Positions 10,161-22,584 are shown, numbered from the stretch's first letter. The stretch: 64,000 nucleotides of DNA from Endomychus coccineus (GCA_958510875.1 OY294068.1:34948297-35012296); one strand, 5' to 3'. Notes: generated by a model not told the origin, from the sequence alone. Numbers and translations: made by a program.

Positions 10161-13100
10161 ACAAAAAGGGTACTTAAATAAAACCTCACTCTTGCAACAG
10201 TGGACTTTAATTTTGGATCACTCACTTTTTTTCTACCAGATATTGACTTCTGTTATGATTGGAATAAATCCAAGGCAACGCTTCTAATGCAATACATTTC
10301 TACTTTCACAATCAAAATTGAGTGATTTACACTATAGAATGCTTTGAAGGAATGCCAACACATCCAGTTATTGAATGCATTTTTGGTGACTTGATTTTCT
10401 TAAAGCCATTTTGGTTTGCAGATAAAATATTGCAGCTTTCCAAAAAATCTCTCCCACTCGCGAACGCTATCATGAAAGTGGTGACCCATAATGGAGCTAT
10501 TATGAATTACAGAATTAAACAATTTATACCGTTGATTGCAGTTCTGCGCGTTGTTATGGCAGCAATTTTATAAATAAGTTCATTCTATTATTGTTCAAAC
10601 ATTTCGTCATCCGTCATTCTTTGTATTGAACAATACGGAAATTATATTCAATATTGTTGTATCGGTTATTGTAAATAGAAACAAATGATGTATAAGATAT
10701 ATTTCCAATAAAATTTTATATATTCAAAATCAGCTTGTTTACTTTATAGAGTAGAATATACAATTATTATTCTACGTAATCTATAGAAAACAAGTTCTAA
10801 GCAAGGTCATATAATACATGATTATAATGATTAATATAAAAAAAACTTTTCTTCGTAATACCTATAAAAATCGAAGTAAACATTTATTTAGTGAAAATGT
10901 ATATGAATTAGCAAATACTTTATTATTAGCAATTTGTTTTGTTTCATACAACAACATACAACTAACGGTGGCAACTTATTTTACGATGATAAACATTACG
11001 TAAGTAGAGGGAATTGAAGGTGATGAAAAAAAAATAGCAAGCTAACATAGAATGAATGCACCAAGTTCTGAACTTGAAATTATATGTTTTATGATTAATT
11101 CATTTCTATTTCATAATGACAAAGATGGTTGCGAATCTTCTTCTATTTTATGAATAATTTATTTATATTCCAGAATGATAGTGAAGATTACAAATACTCT
11201 ATCTAGAATTTTTGTCTAACAATTTTTGCTAATATAGTCACTTAGGATTATGTCTTAATCATCTATCTCAACAGGTGGGAAACATCAGGTGCGCATATAA
11301 CTACCGAGAATCGGCTTATTATTATGATTGAGATCAAGACATTGCAACATGAATGTCCAGTCACATCTGCAAGCTCTGGCATTATATTCAAAAACTTGAT
11401 ATTAGAAACCCAGAAGGGGTTACGAACATGGTATATAAAAAATATCAATTAAATTTCGATTATTTTCTTCAAACCGGCATGATGTTCAATGGAAAATTTT
11501 CCAACACATGAGGAAACTGATTGCTGTATAAAGAAGGTAGAAATAACCAGAAAACAACGGTTTTTTTCGCGTGCAAAGAAGTTAATAGCGGTAATGTTAT
11601 ATTTGTGCTAACCACTTTATATGAGCTGAAATTATCCAAAAATATAATTGCTATACCACTTCAAAGGATACATGATTCGTTGTCGATTGTACTTTCACTT
11701 TTGATAGTAAAATAGCTTTCGGTCAATATGGTCTACATAATGTATTCCATACTGACATCGCTGTCAGGTTGACTTTCGCAATTATTCTTTTTTACTGACT
11801 TGCTCCCACATGAACTAACACAATGCACCACGGAATTGAGAAGTCTGCAACTTCTTGCACAAAATAAAGACATAAAATAGATCGTGACGTCACTGGAATC
11901 TTAAAATGAGAATTTCGAGCACTTCCGGAAGTTGAATAGATACGGTTGTGTTTACGGTTCAATAAAATATTCTAATTCAATTTAACAAAAATTAAGATGC
12001 ATGTCAGAAATACTTCTCGAAACGGGGCTATCAGGACCAAAAACAATACAGTTCCTATTTTCCACTTTAAAACGATCTGTAAAATTCACATCGATACGAC
12101 CAGTAGGAACGGCGCAATCGTCTCCACAGTGGGTCAAGCACAGACATCATGTCAAAAATAGTCTAGATCGATTTAGAAAAGGAATCAAGTAAAAACGTTA
12201 TCTGAAACAATATTTCAAGAGACTGAACTATAGACTATAAACGTCTAAGCTTCAAAGAAACATTTGGTCCTTCGAGCCGAATTCATGATTTCGAGTAAAC
12301 AACTCAATACCTTAAAATAAATATTACCCGTTTCATCACCCACAGAAATTTTCACCTCTTTGGTTTCCTGTTCGATATCTACAGAAACAATTTACAGTAA
12401 TATTCACTTGTCTAGACACACAAGTTGATTATCTCTTTTCAAATATAAACATTTATCTTAAACAAGAAACGAGCAAATGCGAAGTGCCAATTATCGAATC
12501 AAAGAGAGAAAAGCCGGCTATTTTGTAACTAGAATATAAATGTCATCAGAAAAGATCTATAAGAATAAAAATATTCAGTCTCGGATGTCTATTTGGGTTA
12601 TCTTTCGCTATAGCCCAATGGAATAATTGCGTTTTTGTAGAAAAAATAGAGCGCAAGAGCGCAACAGCATTAACTGAATTAACCGACTATTTGTAATTTA
12701 ATGTTTCGATGGAATAACATTAATTGAACACTTAAGACAAATATATATCATGCTCAAGCGGCAATTCTCTAGGTTAGTAGATTATTGTGAGTTTATTTTT
12801 GGATGAAATAATATCAACTGAACCTCTTTCGGACATAATCCCTATAACAATGTCCTTTTGACTTATACGTTCAGTCAATAAAACAAACTCGCTTCTACAT
12901 TTCGACATTTCATTTAACAGCGATTGTAATATCAAAAAAAAGGTATAGGTGCCGAACCGGGAATTTTTGTGTCAGATGATGGTCAGGAGATAAAACGGGC
13001 CCAGTCGGTAGGATTATTTTCATTATGTACCTGAATTAAAGTTGTTCGCCTACCAAAACCTATTCATTCAGAAGGTGTTGAGCACTGTTGTATAAGGCTG

Positions 13101-14854
13101 CTGCAATCGCTAGGTCGACACTTGCTTTTTACAAGTCCTATCAACTAACTCCTTTTTTGTCAACTAATAATTACAGAAACAGTCAAAACTGCGAATGAGA
13201 CAGTAACACTAGTTGCTATGTTCCCGATATTTAGTAATTTCTACTTCAGAATACCCCTCAGCTTTTAGTTATACAATGATGATGATCAGCTTGTGGAATA
13301 TACTGTATCGTGAAATTGCACAGCTACAAAAAATATCAAGATGAAACGAGTAATCATGAGTATCAAGTCCAGTTTCGACTTGCCTTAAGGATTCTTCCTG
13401 TAATGGTTGAAAATTTTGACGGCTGTCGTTCCCCGATATCTTTGAATCCATACTAAAATCAAGGTTATTCAAATGTATTTGTTCACAGAAGCCTGTAATT
13501 CAAGATATATTGAAATATAATGATATTTTATGAGTTATAAATACATTCGAATGATGCCACTATGTGTTGGAACAATCGTTAATATATTGTTATTCTAGTG
13601 TCATGTAGTAGGTATTGCTTGTAACCCAATTCGCAATGAATTTACATGCTGTAAACGCCGAAAATGAAGAATTGTTATTGAATGTTTTGTTACATGACAC
13701 AACAAAAACTTTTTCTCAAATATATTCTGACCCATTGAGATATAATATGGGTCAATTCAAGTAAATTATTATGAAACATGAATCTAGATATTTATAATAA
13801 GTAAGTGAATACATAGTAATTAACATTCTGTCTAAATATAAATTTTCTTTATTTTTAAATCATCAAAACAGTCCATTAAGACTGAATTACAATCACGTAC
13901 ATTATCTTAAAATAAATGTGATAGATACATCATGGTTATTTGTTTTCATTTCATATCAATAAATAACGGCTATTTACTCATACCATTATGTAGGAAATTA
14001 CATATTTAATAAAAATAAATAGGTGGATTCAAATCTATTGCCTTATCGACTTATCGTATATATGGTATATGCAGAGGAACCCTAGCCAATATATAGCAGA
14101 AGCGCTCTGTTCATAAGATCTTATCCGTTTTCTTTCCATAATTTGAATTTAGGATTCTCTATTCTTTCGTATATTTTCATGTACTCCGCCTGTTCCTCTG
14201 CTTTCATGCAAGTGCAAATATCGCTAAAAGATGTAAATACAATGATTCTCTCTTAGCTAAAATCTAGTATAAGGATGATCTTAATATACATAAAAATTTT
14301 ACTGAACAGCGACTACTTATTTCGTTCGTTGCAATATCCATATTTAATAATAACGGAAATAATTGTAATCTGGCCGCCTAAGGTAATAAATAATAATCCC
14401 TGATGCAATCTCAGCAAGAATTTTACACTTAGAAGTAAAGAATTGTAGTTTCATTTTCAAATCATACTTAAATAATGTTGGCATTACTGTCTTTTTTTCA
14501 ATTTGGCAATGACACTATTCTATTTTTTTATATACCTTTTCCATTTCTCAATCCTCAGTTCCCTGATACCAAACTTTCACAATTTTATTTTTAGTGCACC
14601 AGCTATTGATACCTATATCCTATACATAATAAGCTTTTTCATATCTCACCTTGCTTTTACTTGGTAACAAACTTTCTTTAAAATTTTCAGTCGCGCTTTT
14701 TAGTTCTAATGGAATATCGCTTATGGATTCGTCGCTATCTGATATAATTTTTGCAAAAAATCGACAAAATTTTAAAACACTTAACATGAACTGAACCGTC
14801 TACTACTCCAAAGGAGTTGTCGAGATGCTTTGTTGATTTTGATGAATGTTTGTA
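10161..14854. other. 4.7 kb of AT-rich sequence without a supported gene
   Basis: Short frames (10322-10573, 11521-11715, 12001-12192, 13269-13472) show no family motifs. About 45 bp at 13550-13600 resemble 153-196 and probably belong to the same old repeat. Nothing else is supported. Confidence 0.4.
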
Positions 14855-15824
14855 CCGGAATATCAAAAATTATCTTGGTCAAGGGTGGTTGTGGAATCTA
14901 AGACGTGTGTCTTACTTTACGTTTGAAATAATTATGTCATAATTAATTTGAAGTTTCTAAAAGTGCGAAATTTCGCAATTTTATACGAATATTGTAACAC
15001 TCAGAAGTCTTGAGCGCTTTGGACTCCGAGATTTTCACGTGGCCTATCGAAATTAGAAGGTTCGAATTATCTAAAAACATAATTGCATGAACGCCAGACG
15101 TCCTATGAAATTAACTACGAACGAAATCATTTTGACATATGCCTCGAGGAGCTCGCTGCGTCTAAGTTAGAGTTTATACATTTTACCTCGGTCTTGTTAA
15201 TTTGGGGCCGTTTCTTGCCCCGTGCTACCGGCACCAGTTGTAATAAAGTGTTTTTGCTGATGGGCCGCTAGCTTTTATCCGCTTCGTGTATATTTTAGTC
15301 GCGAGAAAATTCCCTTTGGTACGTCGCACGTTGGACGCGTGTTGCTGAGATCTGAGAATAGCTCAAACTGTTTTAATTAAATTTTCCTATTTAATCGATA
15401 TTTATCGAAAAAAGAAGGGCCGTCGGGCACGGTCCGATACTAAATCTAACTACATGGAGCGAAAACGGCACGCGAAAATTCGTCGTAAAGCCGTATTAGG
15501 TACAACCAGTTTGAACTTTTCTAACTCGCGTGCTACGAGCTTCTCACGTGAACGTCATTAGATTTACGGAAAATTAACTATTCCAAAACAGTTTTTGAGC
15601 CGGATTGTGGCTATCACGACCTCTGAAAAGGTTCAAAGTTCACATAATTATTTCATAATTTGTAGTTCATTATTGTGTTACAACTGAAATAAATAGGTAT
15701 GAAATTTGTAGGTTATTGATGACAGTGACAGTGTGACAGTGACATAATTATTTCAAACGTTAAGTAAGACACACGTTTTAGATTCCACAACCACCCTTGC
15801 CCAAGATAATTTTTGATATCCCGG
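14855..15824. mobile_element. TIR element with CCGG termini and GC-richer core
   Basis: About 88-bp inverted repeats bound the element (left 14855-14942, right about 15735-15824). They start CCGGAATATCAAAAATTATC, end with its near-perfect complement and are flanked by TA. The interior (14943-15600) matches 61795-62370 closely, although the outer sequences of the two elements differ. No transposase is encoded, so this is a non-autonomous element. Confidence 0.75.
14943..15600 (+). repeat. Shared repeat core, copy A (frame ending in a short conserved ORF)
   Basis: This copy keeps a 62-codon frame (15083-15271) aligned without gaps to the frame at 61948-62133. Shared peptides include HERQTSY, YERNHFD, LEFIHFTSVLL and SCNKVF. 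Upstream, FSRGLSKLEGSN is also shared, but this copy has a stop where the other has Gln. Past the ORF is a hairpin-forming motif (GGGCCGTCGGGCACGGTCC). I do not recognise the protein; it may be a former exon or gene piece carried by a transposon. Confidence 0.6.
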
Positions 15825-16103
15825 TATTTATAGCATTGTGTATATAATACATAATCATCTCGATGTTCAAGTAAATACAGCGTTACCGAGTGGAGCGGAA
15901 ATTATGTGGATGTGTCTTATAAAATGACGATTTGAAGCTGAAGTTGTCTAGCTCTTTCATGAATTGCTGATTCAAAGTCTACCACTAGATCCTAGGAGAT
16001 GGAATTTTGTCGATTTTATTTGCTTCATGTACTGCATACTGTAGAGCAGACCTGGATTTTGCTTTGTGTTTATTAGGAAGTAGAAAAAAATAGTGGTATA
16101 TAT
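15825..16103. other. Unassigned AT-rich spacer
   Basis: Nothing recognisable between the TIR element and the hAT remnant. Confidence 0.4.
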
Positions 16104-16474
16104 TAGTGCTGGCAAAAACCGGTAAAATTCAAAACCGGTTAATCGGTTTCTAATAAAACCGGTTTCGGTTAAAATCGATTAACCGAATACTCGGATTCAA
16201 AATCGGTTTTCGGCTAGCTGCGTTTTCTTTTCAAACCAAAAACCGGCTAACGGTTAACCACGGTTTGATAAACCGAAAGCCGATTATTCGATTAATCTAA
16301 TTTCGACTAAGCTAACAAGTTACAATTGTTACAAGATCCTGCAGAAAGAGTAATGGAAATATATTCCAAGGAGAATCAAATCGACAAAATCTCATCGCCA
16401 CTGGATTGGTGGAAAATGAACGAGCCTAGATTTCCTCTTATGAGTCAATTAGCTCATCGTAAATATCTTACCGT
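16104..16474 (+). mobile_element. hAT remnant: subterminal CCGGTT iterons joined to transposase C-terminus
   Basis: The segment opens with a hAT-like end (TAGTGCTGGC). About 190 bp follow, rich in AACCGGTT, ATCGGTTT and AACCGA motifs in both orientations, which look like subterminal transposase-binding repeats. They join directly to coding sequence for the hAT C-terminal dimerisation domain (16326-16474: SSPLDWWKMNEPRFPLMSQL, then AHRKYL). The body of the transposase is missing. The right end is cut by the mariner copy that begins near 16475. Confidence 0.7.
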
Positions 16475-17159
16475 ACTTGACAACAACCGCGACCGTTTGA
16501 CAATTTCAAAGGAGTGTTTGGCGATGTCCAAGCACGATAAGAAGGACTTTTGCGCCGTTTCGTAACCGTGGACGTAACATGGATCCATCACAACACACCA
16601 GGGACCAAAGAACAGTCGAAACAGTGGACTTGTCCTGCGAATCGAAGCCGAAAAAGATCAAAGTGGGTTTATACGTCAACAAGTCATGGCGACAGTTTTT
16701 TGGGATGCACATGGTATCGTCCATATTGATTACCTTGAAAAGGATAAAACGATCACCGGCGTATATTATGCAGAGCTGTCAGCTGTCAGATCGATTCGAC
16801 GCCGATTTGAAGCGACAGCGGCCGTATTTGACATAAAAAAAATGCTCTTCCACCAGGACAACGCACCGGCGCACAGGTCCGCAGTCGCAATAGAAAAATT
16901 GCATGAATAGCGCTACGATTTGGTACGTCATCCAGCATATTCTCAAGATTTGCCCACCTGCGATTTTTATCTATTTCCAAACATGAAGAAATGTCTTGAC
17001 TCCAACGATGAAGGCATCGCTGAAACAAACCCTTATTTTGAAGGATTGCCGAAATCGTATTATTTGGAAGGGAGCAAAAAATTAGAAAAAAGTTGGACGA
17101 AGTTTATCGGGCTACAAGGAGATTATGTTGAGAAATAAAATAAGTTTTGACCAAATAAA

Positions 17160-17273
17160 AAAAAACTGAGTTTCAGTTCAAGCCTCAAGTCTGTCCTGAA
17201 GATGCCACCTGTAATGGTTGGCGAAACGTCAATTTTTCAAGATTACCTATCCGCGGAAGTCTACTATTCAAGA
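17160..17273 (+). mobile_element. 114-bp Penelope-type insertion with 14-bp target duplication
   Basis: The mariner 3' end is interrupted, and TTTGACCAAATAAA occurs on both sides (17146-17159 and 17274-17287). The insert carries CTGAAGA, stem-forming GCCACC/GGTTGGC, and GAAACGTC, the order of a hammerhead-like PLE motif. A PLE at 44.6 kb also has a 14-bp duplication. I infer a severely 5'-truncated PLE copy. Confidence 0.7.
17196..17229 (+). ncRNA. Hammerhead-like ribozyme motif in the short PLE insertion
   Basis: The core reads CUGAAGA (17196-17202), one unpaired U, stem II GCC-ACC paired to GGU-(U)-GGC, then GAAAC (17223-17227) and GUC. Stem III would be only the 2-bp ACGU palindrome. Stem I pairing is weak, so activity is doubtful. 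Confidence 0.4.
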
Positions 17274-17315
17274 TTTGACCAAATAAATAATTTTTTGTTT
17301 AATTTTTCAGGAAAT

Positions 17316-17871
17316 TTTCACATTGCCCTCGTACATCAAATACCGTTGTAACAGAATTGTTTCCAAGAAAGTGCTATCCTGTGTAGGCGACATCGACTGG
17401 TTCTCCGAGAAGCCCGGACTTGGTTCCAGGTTCCAAACGATCATTTTATATGGGAGTGAGTACCTTAAGAGTCGAGTTTATAATGATGCCCCAACAAATT
17501 TGATTATGCCTAAAGAACGTGAATTCTAAGGCATCCCTTGGAAAAGTACCAGCGGTGCACATTTCCCATACATGAATTTCCAATAAATATGATCAAGTTC
17601 CAAATAAAGTTTTTGTGTAAACTGTTGAAAGCAGAGTAAAATATAATTCCAAAAATGCAAAGCACTCTAAGCTTCCTTGTAAAATCAAATTTGTTGACGT
17701 TCTCTTTGATTCGAAAAATTCTGTGAGTCCGGCCCATTCAATGCATCTATGGAGAGCGTGTACAATAAACAAACGCTTGCAGTAACTCCTTGTTGCTAAG
17801 CGATATAATGCAACTACTATTAGTATTTGTTTACACTTATCCAGCATATGAAAAATGTAGATTTTAGTATA
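17316..17871. other. Unassigned spacer
   Basis: Frames here (17323-17529 plus; 17510-17898 minus) show no family motifs. The sequence runs up to the TA at 17870-17871 that flanks the next transposon. Confidence 0.35.
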
Positions 17872-18466
17872 CAGGGTGTCCTCGAACTGCGTGGCCAAAA
17901 TAAAACCGAAGATTCTTTGATTTGAAAATAATTTGATGAGCCTTTTTACTTTTGCCTCAAGTGTCTTGTTTAGCCGGTAGAGGGCTTCAAAGTTGCAAAA
18001 ATACTTTTGTTTTTTCGGTATAACTTGAGAACGTGATGAAGGACTTTCACAATATTTGGCAGATGAGTTATTGTCAATAATAGCCGTTTTTGAGAGCGGA
18101 ACATAGAACCTTGGAGACCATAGAAATGGCTTAAACTTGAGGATGTAACGGGAAAAGTGTCCAGAACTTTTTTGTGGTCAATGTAATTCACTCGATATTT
18201 CTTATGTGGATAGTTTATCGAATTTGAAAACTTTTTTTACTCTTAGAAAATTTTTATAAAATCAACGAATTAGCTTGAAAAAATTAATTTTCGAGTCTGC
18301 AATTTTGGCTAACTAATTTTACTTGATTAAAATACCTTAGTTGTCTTTGCTTTTCTAATGTCATTTTGGCATTTGGAGAATTTATTCTCAAAACTGTCAG
18401 TTTTTACTTTGCTTCCCGTTAAAAATTTTATAAAATTATGACTCAAAATTTCACTAACACTGAAAT
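17872..18466. repeat. Left 595-bp terminal inverted repeat
   Basis: It pairs with 19641-20235. Its inner end includes a copy of the transposase start region (ATG at 18438 on the plus strand, reading MTQNFTNTEM), which leads nowhere after about ten codons. Confidence 0.85.
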
Positions 18467-18583
18467 GTTTAATATCTCGGTAAAACACGAATAATAAAAA
18501 CAATAGCAATGGGGAAACGATGTGATTATTTAGGAAAAACAAATGCTAAATTAAAAGAAACAACAAAACTTTTTGGGAAATCG

Positions 18584-19670
18584 CTAAGGCATCAATTGTT
18601 CGAAATGTTGCCCATTTTCCTGAATACACAAATTAATTCGTTTCAAGAAATTGAATTGAACTCTGGCTAGTACTTCAGGATCATTCTTCAATAAATCCGC
18701 TTCATGATTAATTCGTTGCAACAATTCCTCCCGTGTGTTTACTGGAGCTGCATAAACTTTCGACTTCAAAGCGCCCCATAGAAAGAAGTCGCAGGGCGTC
18801 AAATCAGGGGAGCGGGCCGGCCAGTTCACTGGTGCATTGTGTCCTCTACCTATCCAGCGATCTGGATATTCCGCATTCAAATGTCGCCTCACAGCTAATG
18901 TGAAATGAGGAGGTGCACCATCATGGATATACCAGGCCACGACGAATGTGTAAGGGCAAGTCTTCCAACAGTTCAAGTAGCCTTTGTTCCAAAAAGTTCA
19001 AGTAGTTCTCCCCGTTCAATCGATCGGGTATAACGGTAGGACCAATAATAAAGTTATCCACAATTCCAACCCAAACATTGATTTTAGTTTGATTCTGAAA
19101 ATGTGTAACTTCCGTTTCATGAGGATTTTCATCAGCATAGAAATGTTCATTATGGAGGTTAACAATACCACATCTCGTGAAAGTAGCTTCGTCCGTGAAC
19201 AGAATTCTTCTACAAAAATTGGGGTTTGCGTTTTGTCTTTGGACAATAAACCGACAGAAATCTAGCCGATGACCTGGATCCATGGGCAATAAGTCTTGAA
19301 CTGTTTTAATATGATAGGGATCCAACAGTTCTTCTTTCAGTACATTATGAACTAATGATTTTGAGGCTCCAATACGAAGTCCCAAACGTCGTGTGCTTAT
19401 CCTAGGTTCTGTTTCAACCGCTTCCAGTATCTCTTCTTCGAGCTCTAACGTCCTTCTTGTGCGTCTGCGTCCAGTTTCTCTGCGATTTGCTTCAAATCTG
19501 CCAGTTTCGCGAAGTCGCCTCTCGATATTAGCAAAGGTTTGTCGATTTGGAATTCTGCGGTGCGGATATCTTTCCCTATAAACTTGTACACTTCTCTGGC
19601 CATTGCAACGACAAAGTCCATAAATCAATAACATATCAACCATTTCAGTGTTGGTGAAATTTTGAGCCAT
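18584..19670 (-). pseudogene. Mariner-like transposase, DUF4817-type N-terminus, one frameshift
   Basis: The start is MAQNFTNTEMVDMLLIYGLC. Residues 1-60 form the insect DUF4817-like helix-turn-helix (YRERYPHRRIPNRQTF, then RLRETG). A second HTH follows (RISTRRLGLRIGASKSLVHN). The DDE/D nuclease shows ILFTDEATFTR with the first Asp, HDGAPPHFTLAVRRHLN with the second, and RSPDLTPCDFFLWGAL with the third. I count 43 residues between the second and third Asp, more than the 34 of typical mariners. The frame breaks near 18925-18975, just before HDG, so the protein would be truncated. The C-terminus ends EHFEQL-like at 18584. The break is small, suggesting recent inactivation. Confidence 0.85.
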
Positions 19671-20235
19671 AATTTTATAAAATATTTACGGAACGCAAAG
19701 TAAAAACTGACAGTTTTGAGAATAAATTCTTCAAATGCCAAAATGACATTAGAAAAGCAAAGGCAACTAAGGTATTTTAATCAAGAAAAATTAGTAAGCC
19801 AACATTGCAGAGACTCGAAAATTAATTTTTTCAAGCTAATCCCTCGATTTTATCAACATTTTCTAAGAGTAAAAAAAGTTTTCAAATTAGATAAGCTATC
19901 TACATAAAATATCGAGTGAATTACATTGACCACAAAAAAGTTCTGGACACTTTTCCCGTTACATCCTCAAGTTTGAGCCATTTCTATGGTCTCTAAGGCT
20001 CTGTGCTCCACTCTCAAAAATGGCTATTATTGACAGTAACTCACCTGCCAAATATTGTGAGAGTCCTTCATCACGTTCTCAAGTTATACCGAAAAAACAA
20101 AATTATTTTTGCAACTTTGAAGCCCTCTACCGGCTAATTAAGACACTTGAGGCAAAAGTAAAAAGGCTCATCAAATATTTTTCGAATCAAAGAATCTTCG
20201 GTTTTATTTTGGCCACGCAGTTCGAGGACATCCTG
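19641..20235. repeat. Right 595-bp terminal inverted repeat
   Basis: It pairs with 17872-18466. Its inner end contains the real transposase start codon (19670-19668, minus strand), so the promoter and first ten codons lie inside the TIR. Confidence 0.85.
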
Positions 20236-20330
20236 TATATTAACGGCAGAGGCAATTCGCTATTAAAAGCCAGAGCCATTCTAAATCAATGGGAATGGGA
20301 TAAAGTAATATTCTACTGAGGTTTGACATA

Positions 20331-20336
20331 TTTATT
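20331..20336 (-). terminator. Polyadenylation signal of the MADF-BESS gene
   Basis: AATAAA on the minus strand lies 45 bp downstream of the stop at 20381. The mariner-like transposon ends only about 100 bp further on, so the transcript end is close to the insertion. Confidence 0.5.
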
Positions 20337-20380
20337 AGGAGAATAAAAAATATAGTAACAATGACAGAAAGCAATGCATC

Positions 20381-20804
20381 TCAAAGTGGTTGTTCTTCGG
20401 GAAAGTTCTGTACCAGTTTTATCATTTCAAGGCGCAGCTTCATGTTAGCTGTTGTAGACAATTTTTTCATAAAAGGTAATAGCGATAGCAAAAATTTGTC
20501 ATTGCCTTTGTCGTATTGGGACATTTGCTCTATTTTCATAGTCATAACTTCGTTCCACTGATATTCCATGTTCGCAAATCCATGAGTATTTTGCTCGTTG
20601 TGAGAAGGAAACTCAGATTTCACAGTTAGAGCCGACGCTCCCATGTCTACAAACTCCATTTCATTGGGTTCTTCCAATTTCACAGGGGAATCAGGTTCGT
20701 TTTTAATATCTATTTCTGTATTCAACAGAGAAGAGTAGTTATTTGCGTGGAGTGGCGGATACAATTCTTCCTCTTCTTCTTTCTGAATTTGACCTTTCTC
20801 TATA
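20381..20804 (-). CDS. MADF-BESS protein, exon 4 (C-terminal BESS domain)
   Basis: The last exon of a minus-strand gene. The acceptor TTTTTCAG ends at 20805. One leftover base completes the Gly codon split with exon 3, so the phases agree. The exon encodes an acidic, Ser/Glu-rich linker (KEEEEELYPPL, IKNEPDSPVKLEEPNEMEF) followed by a BESS motif (DKFLLSLLPFMKKLSTTANM, then KLRLEMIKLVQ). BESS domains in insect MADF proteins mediate protein-protein contacts. The stop is at 20381-20383. The likely product is a nuclear transcription regulator. A combined four-exon CDS is 1128 nt, 375 residues. Confidence 0.75.
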
Positions 20805-22584
20805 CTGAAAAATGAAAGATTATCGATTTCGATAAAGGGTTTTTAAAAAGTTTTTCATGTACATAATTTATAAAAGCTCAGTGAACGAAATGTAGAAAAG
20901 TCTGAACATGAAATGTTTTTTTACTGTTTTGACGACTCACACACATCGTCCCATTTTCATTGAGAAGTAAATGTGAAACATATAGCTTTAAAGTTTTTCA
21001 CCACAACTGTCATATACAGAAAATATTTCCGTCTTAAGATTCGAGTTTCCATCAGATTTCAAAGAAGTATATTAACCAATATTCTTGTATGGCAACTTGA
21101 GGTTGTCGGAAACATCACACGAAACGTCAAACATAGAACTGACGTTCTATGCTCTATAGTTATTTAAATTCTAGCTACAACATTTTTGTCAACGTTACTA
21201 GCCTTAAAACGTCATTCAAATAATTTTTTTTCTTCCGACGACCTACATGAAAAACGTATCATGACGCATTTTGAACTATCGCTGAAAATTACTTACTTCT
21301 CATTAGTTCGAAATATTTCATTTCACACGGAAATGTGCAAAATGAAATATTTCGCACAGTTACTCAATTATAAGCATCTGTGACAATGACAAATCTACAA
21401 ATAAATTCATGACATGATAGTGTCAGTGTGTTCCACTAAGTTACTAATTTTAAGTTAAATTAATTTATTAAGTAGATAACTACTCATAAGTTGTATAAAG
21501 TAAGTATAGTGTTTAACTCGTGCGGAAACTGATTAATTCACAATCTAGTGAAAAGGTGATGTACCACAAGCCGTAGGCGAGTGTGTCTTGTCACACTCTC
21601 ATGAAATATCCAATTTTCCGCACTAGTTGCACAATATACTACTATTCAGTTTTTTCTCTCATTTTAAAACTTTATTCATGAATTATACTGATAATTATAA
21701 ATTTTAATCGAATTATTGTAGTTTTTGATAAAAATATGACTTCTTTTATATTAACTAATATAATTTAAATTTCAAAAAAATTAAATTTAATTATTTCATT
21801 ATTAGTACCTAAATAAAATTTCATTTTGGTAAAAAAAATTTCATCTCCGTTTCTTGGATGAAATTTTGAAGGTACGGTTTTGTAATATTCTATTTTAATT
21901 TTTATGTGTAATTTTATTAAATTTTTATGATTTTTGAATATAACAAATTTATTTATATTTATAATTAGGAACTAGATTTTATAATAATTTGGTAGGAATT
22001 ATTTTCAATTTACATTTTATTAATTAAATAAATAAAAAGTAGAAATAAATTAATAATTTCTTATTAAAATATGGAATATTATTTTAAATACTTCTTGGTT
22101 CAAATTTAAAAGAAATATATTTATTCTTACAATTTTTGAAAAAAAAATAATTTAATAATATTTCATTAGTATTGAGCCAATTTTGAAAACCAAGTATTAT
22201 TTTAATAAATAAAGTTTTGTTCTAGTGAGAAATTGTCTTTTTCAGCATTTTTAGTGAAATTTTAAAAGGTATTTGTAAAATTTTTCAATTTTAAAATTTT
22301 TCTTTAGCTAATTTAAATTTCAAAATAAATAAAATATATGTTTATTCATTTGTTATTAGTAAATAAAGTTTTATTTAAGTAACAATTTTCATCTTTATCT
22401 TTTTTAAGATGAAATTTTAAAGTTGTATTTTTATAATTTTTTTAATGAATTTATTCTTATGGTATTTGAATATAACAAATTTATTTATATTTATAATAAA
22501 GAATTGAATTTTAAAATAAATTGTTGGGAATTATTATAAATTTTTATTTCAATATTCACATAAATAAAAAGTGTAAATCAATTA

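Larger units (their letters stand above)
16475..17315 (+). pseudogene. Mariner transposase relic 2, 5'-truncated
   Basis: The sequence starts at the block DNNRDRLTISKECLAMSK and continues through HVTWIHH-like, VMATVFWDAHGIVHIDYLEK, KKMLFHQDNAPAHRSAVAIE and HPAYSQDLPTCDFYLFPNMK in changing frames. It is closely related to relic 1 at 8490-9525. A 114-bp insertion at 17160-17273 splits the 3' end. The first 16 kb frame joins hAT and mariner codons into one ORF by chance. No active transposase is possible. Confidence 0.8.
17872..20235 (-). mobile_element. Long-TIR mariner-like DNA transposon, near-complete copy 2
   Basis: The 2364-bp element starts CAGGGTGTCCTCGAACTGCG, ends with the inverted counterpart and is flanked by TA on both sides. 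The TIRs are about 595 bp each, an unusual length for the group, and are nearly identical. Together they make up half the element. Between them lies one minus-strand transposase gene with one frameshift. It is the family reference for the damaged copy at 197-2132. Confidence 0.9.

Noticed and set aside
16326..16565. 79-codon ORF as a real gene
   Set aside because: Its two halves are clearly a hAT C-terminus and a mariner fragment joined at an insertion boundary.
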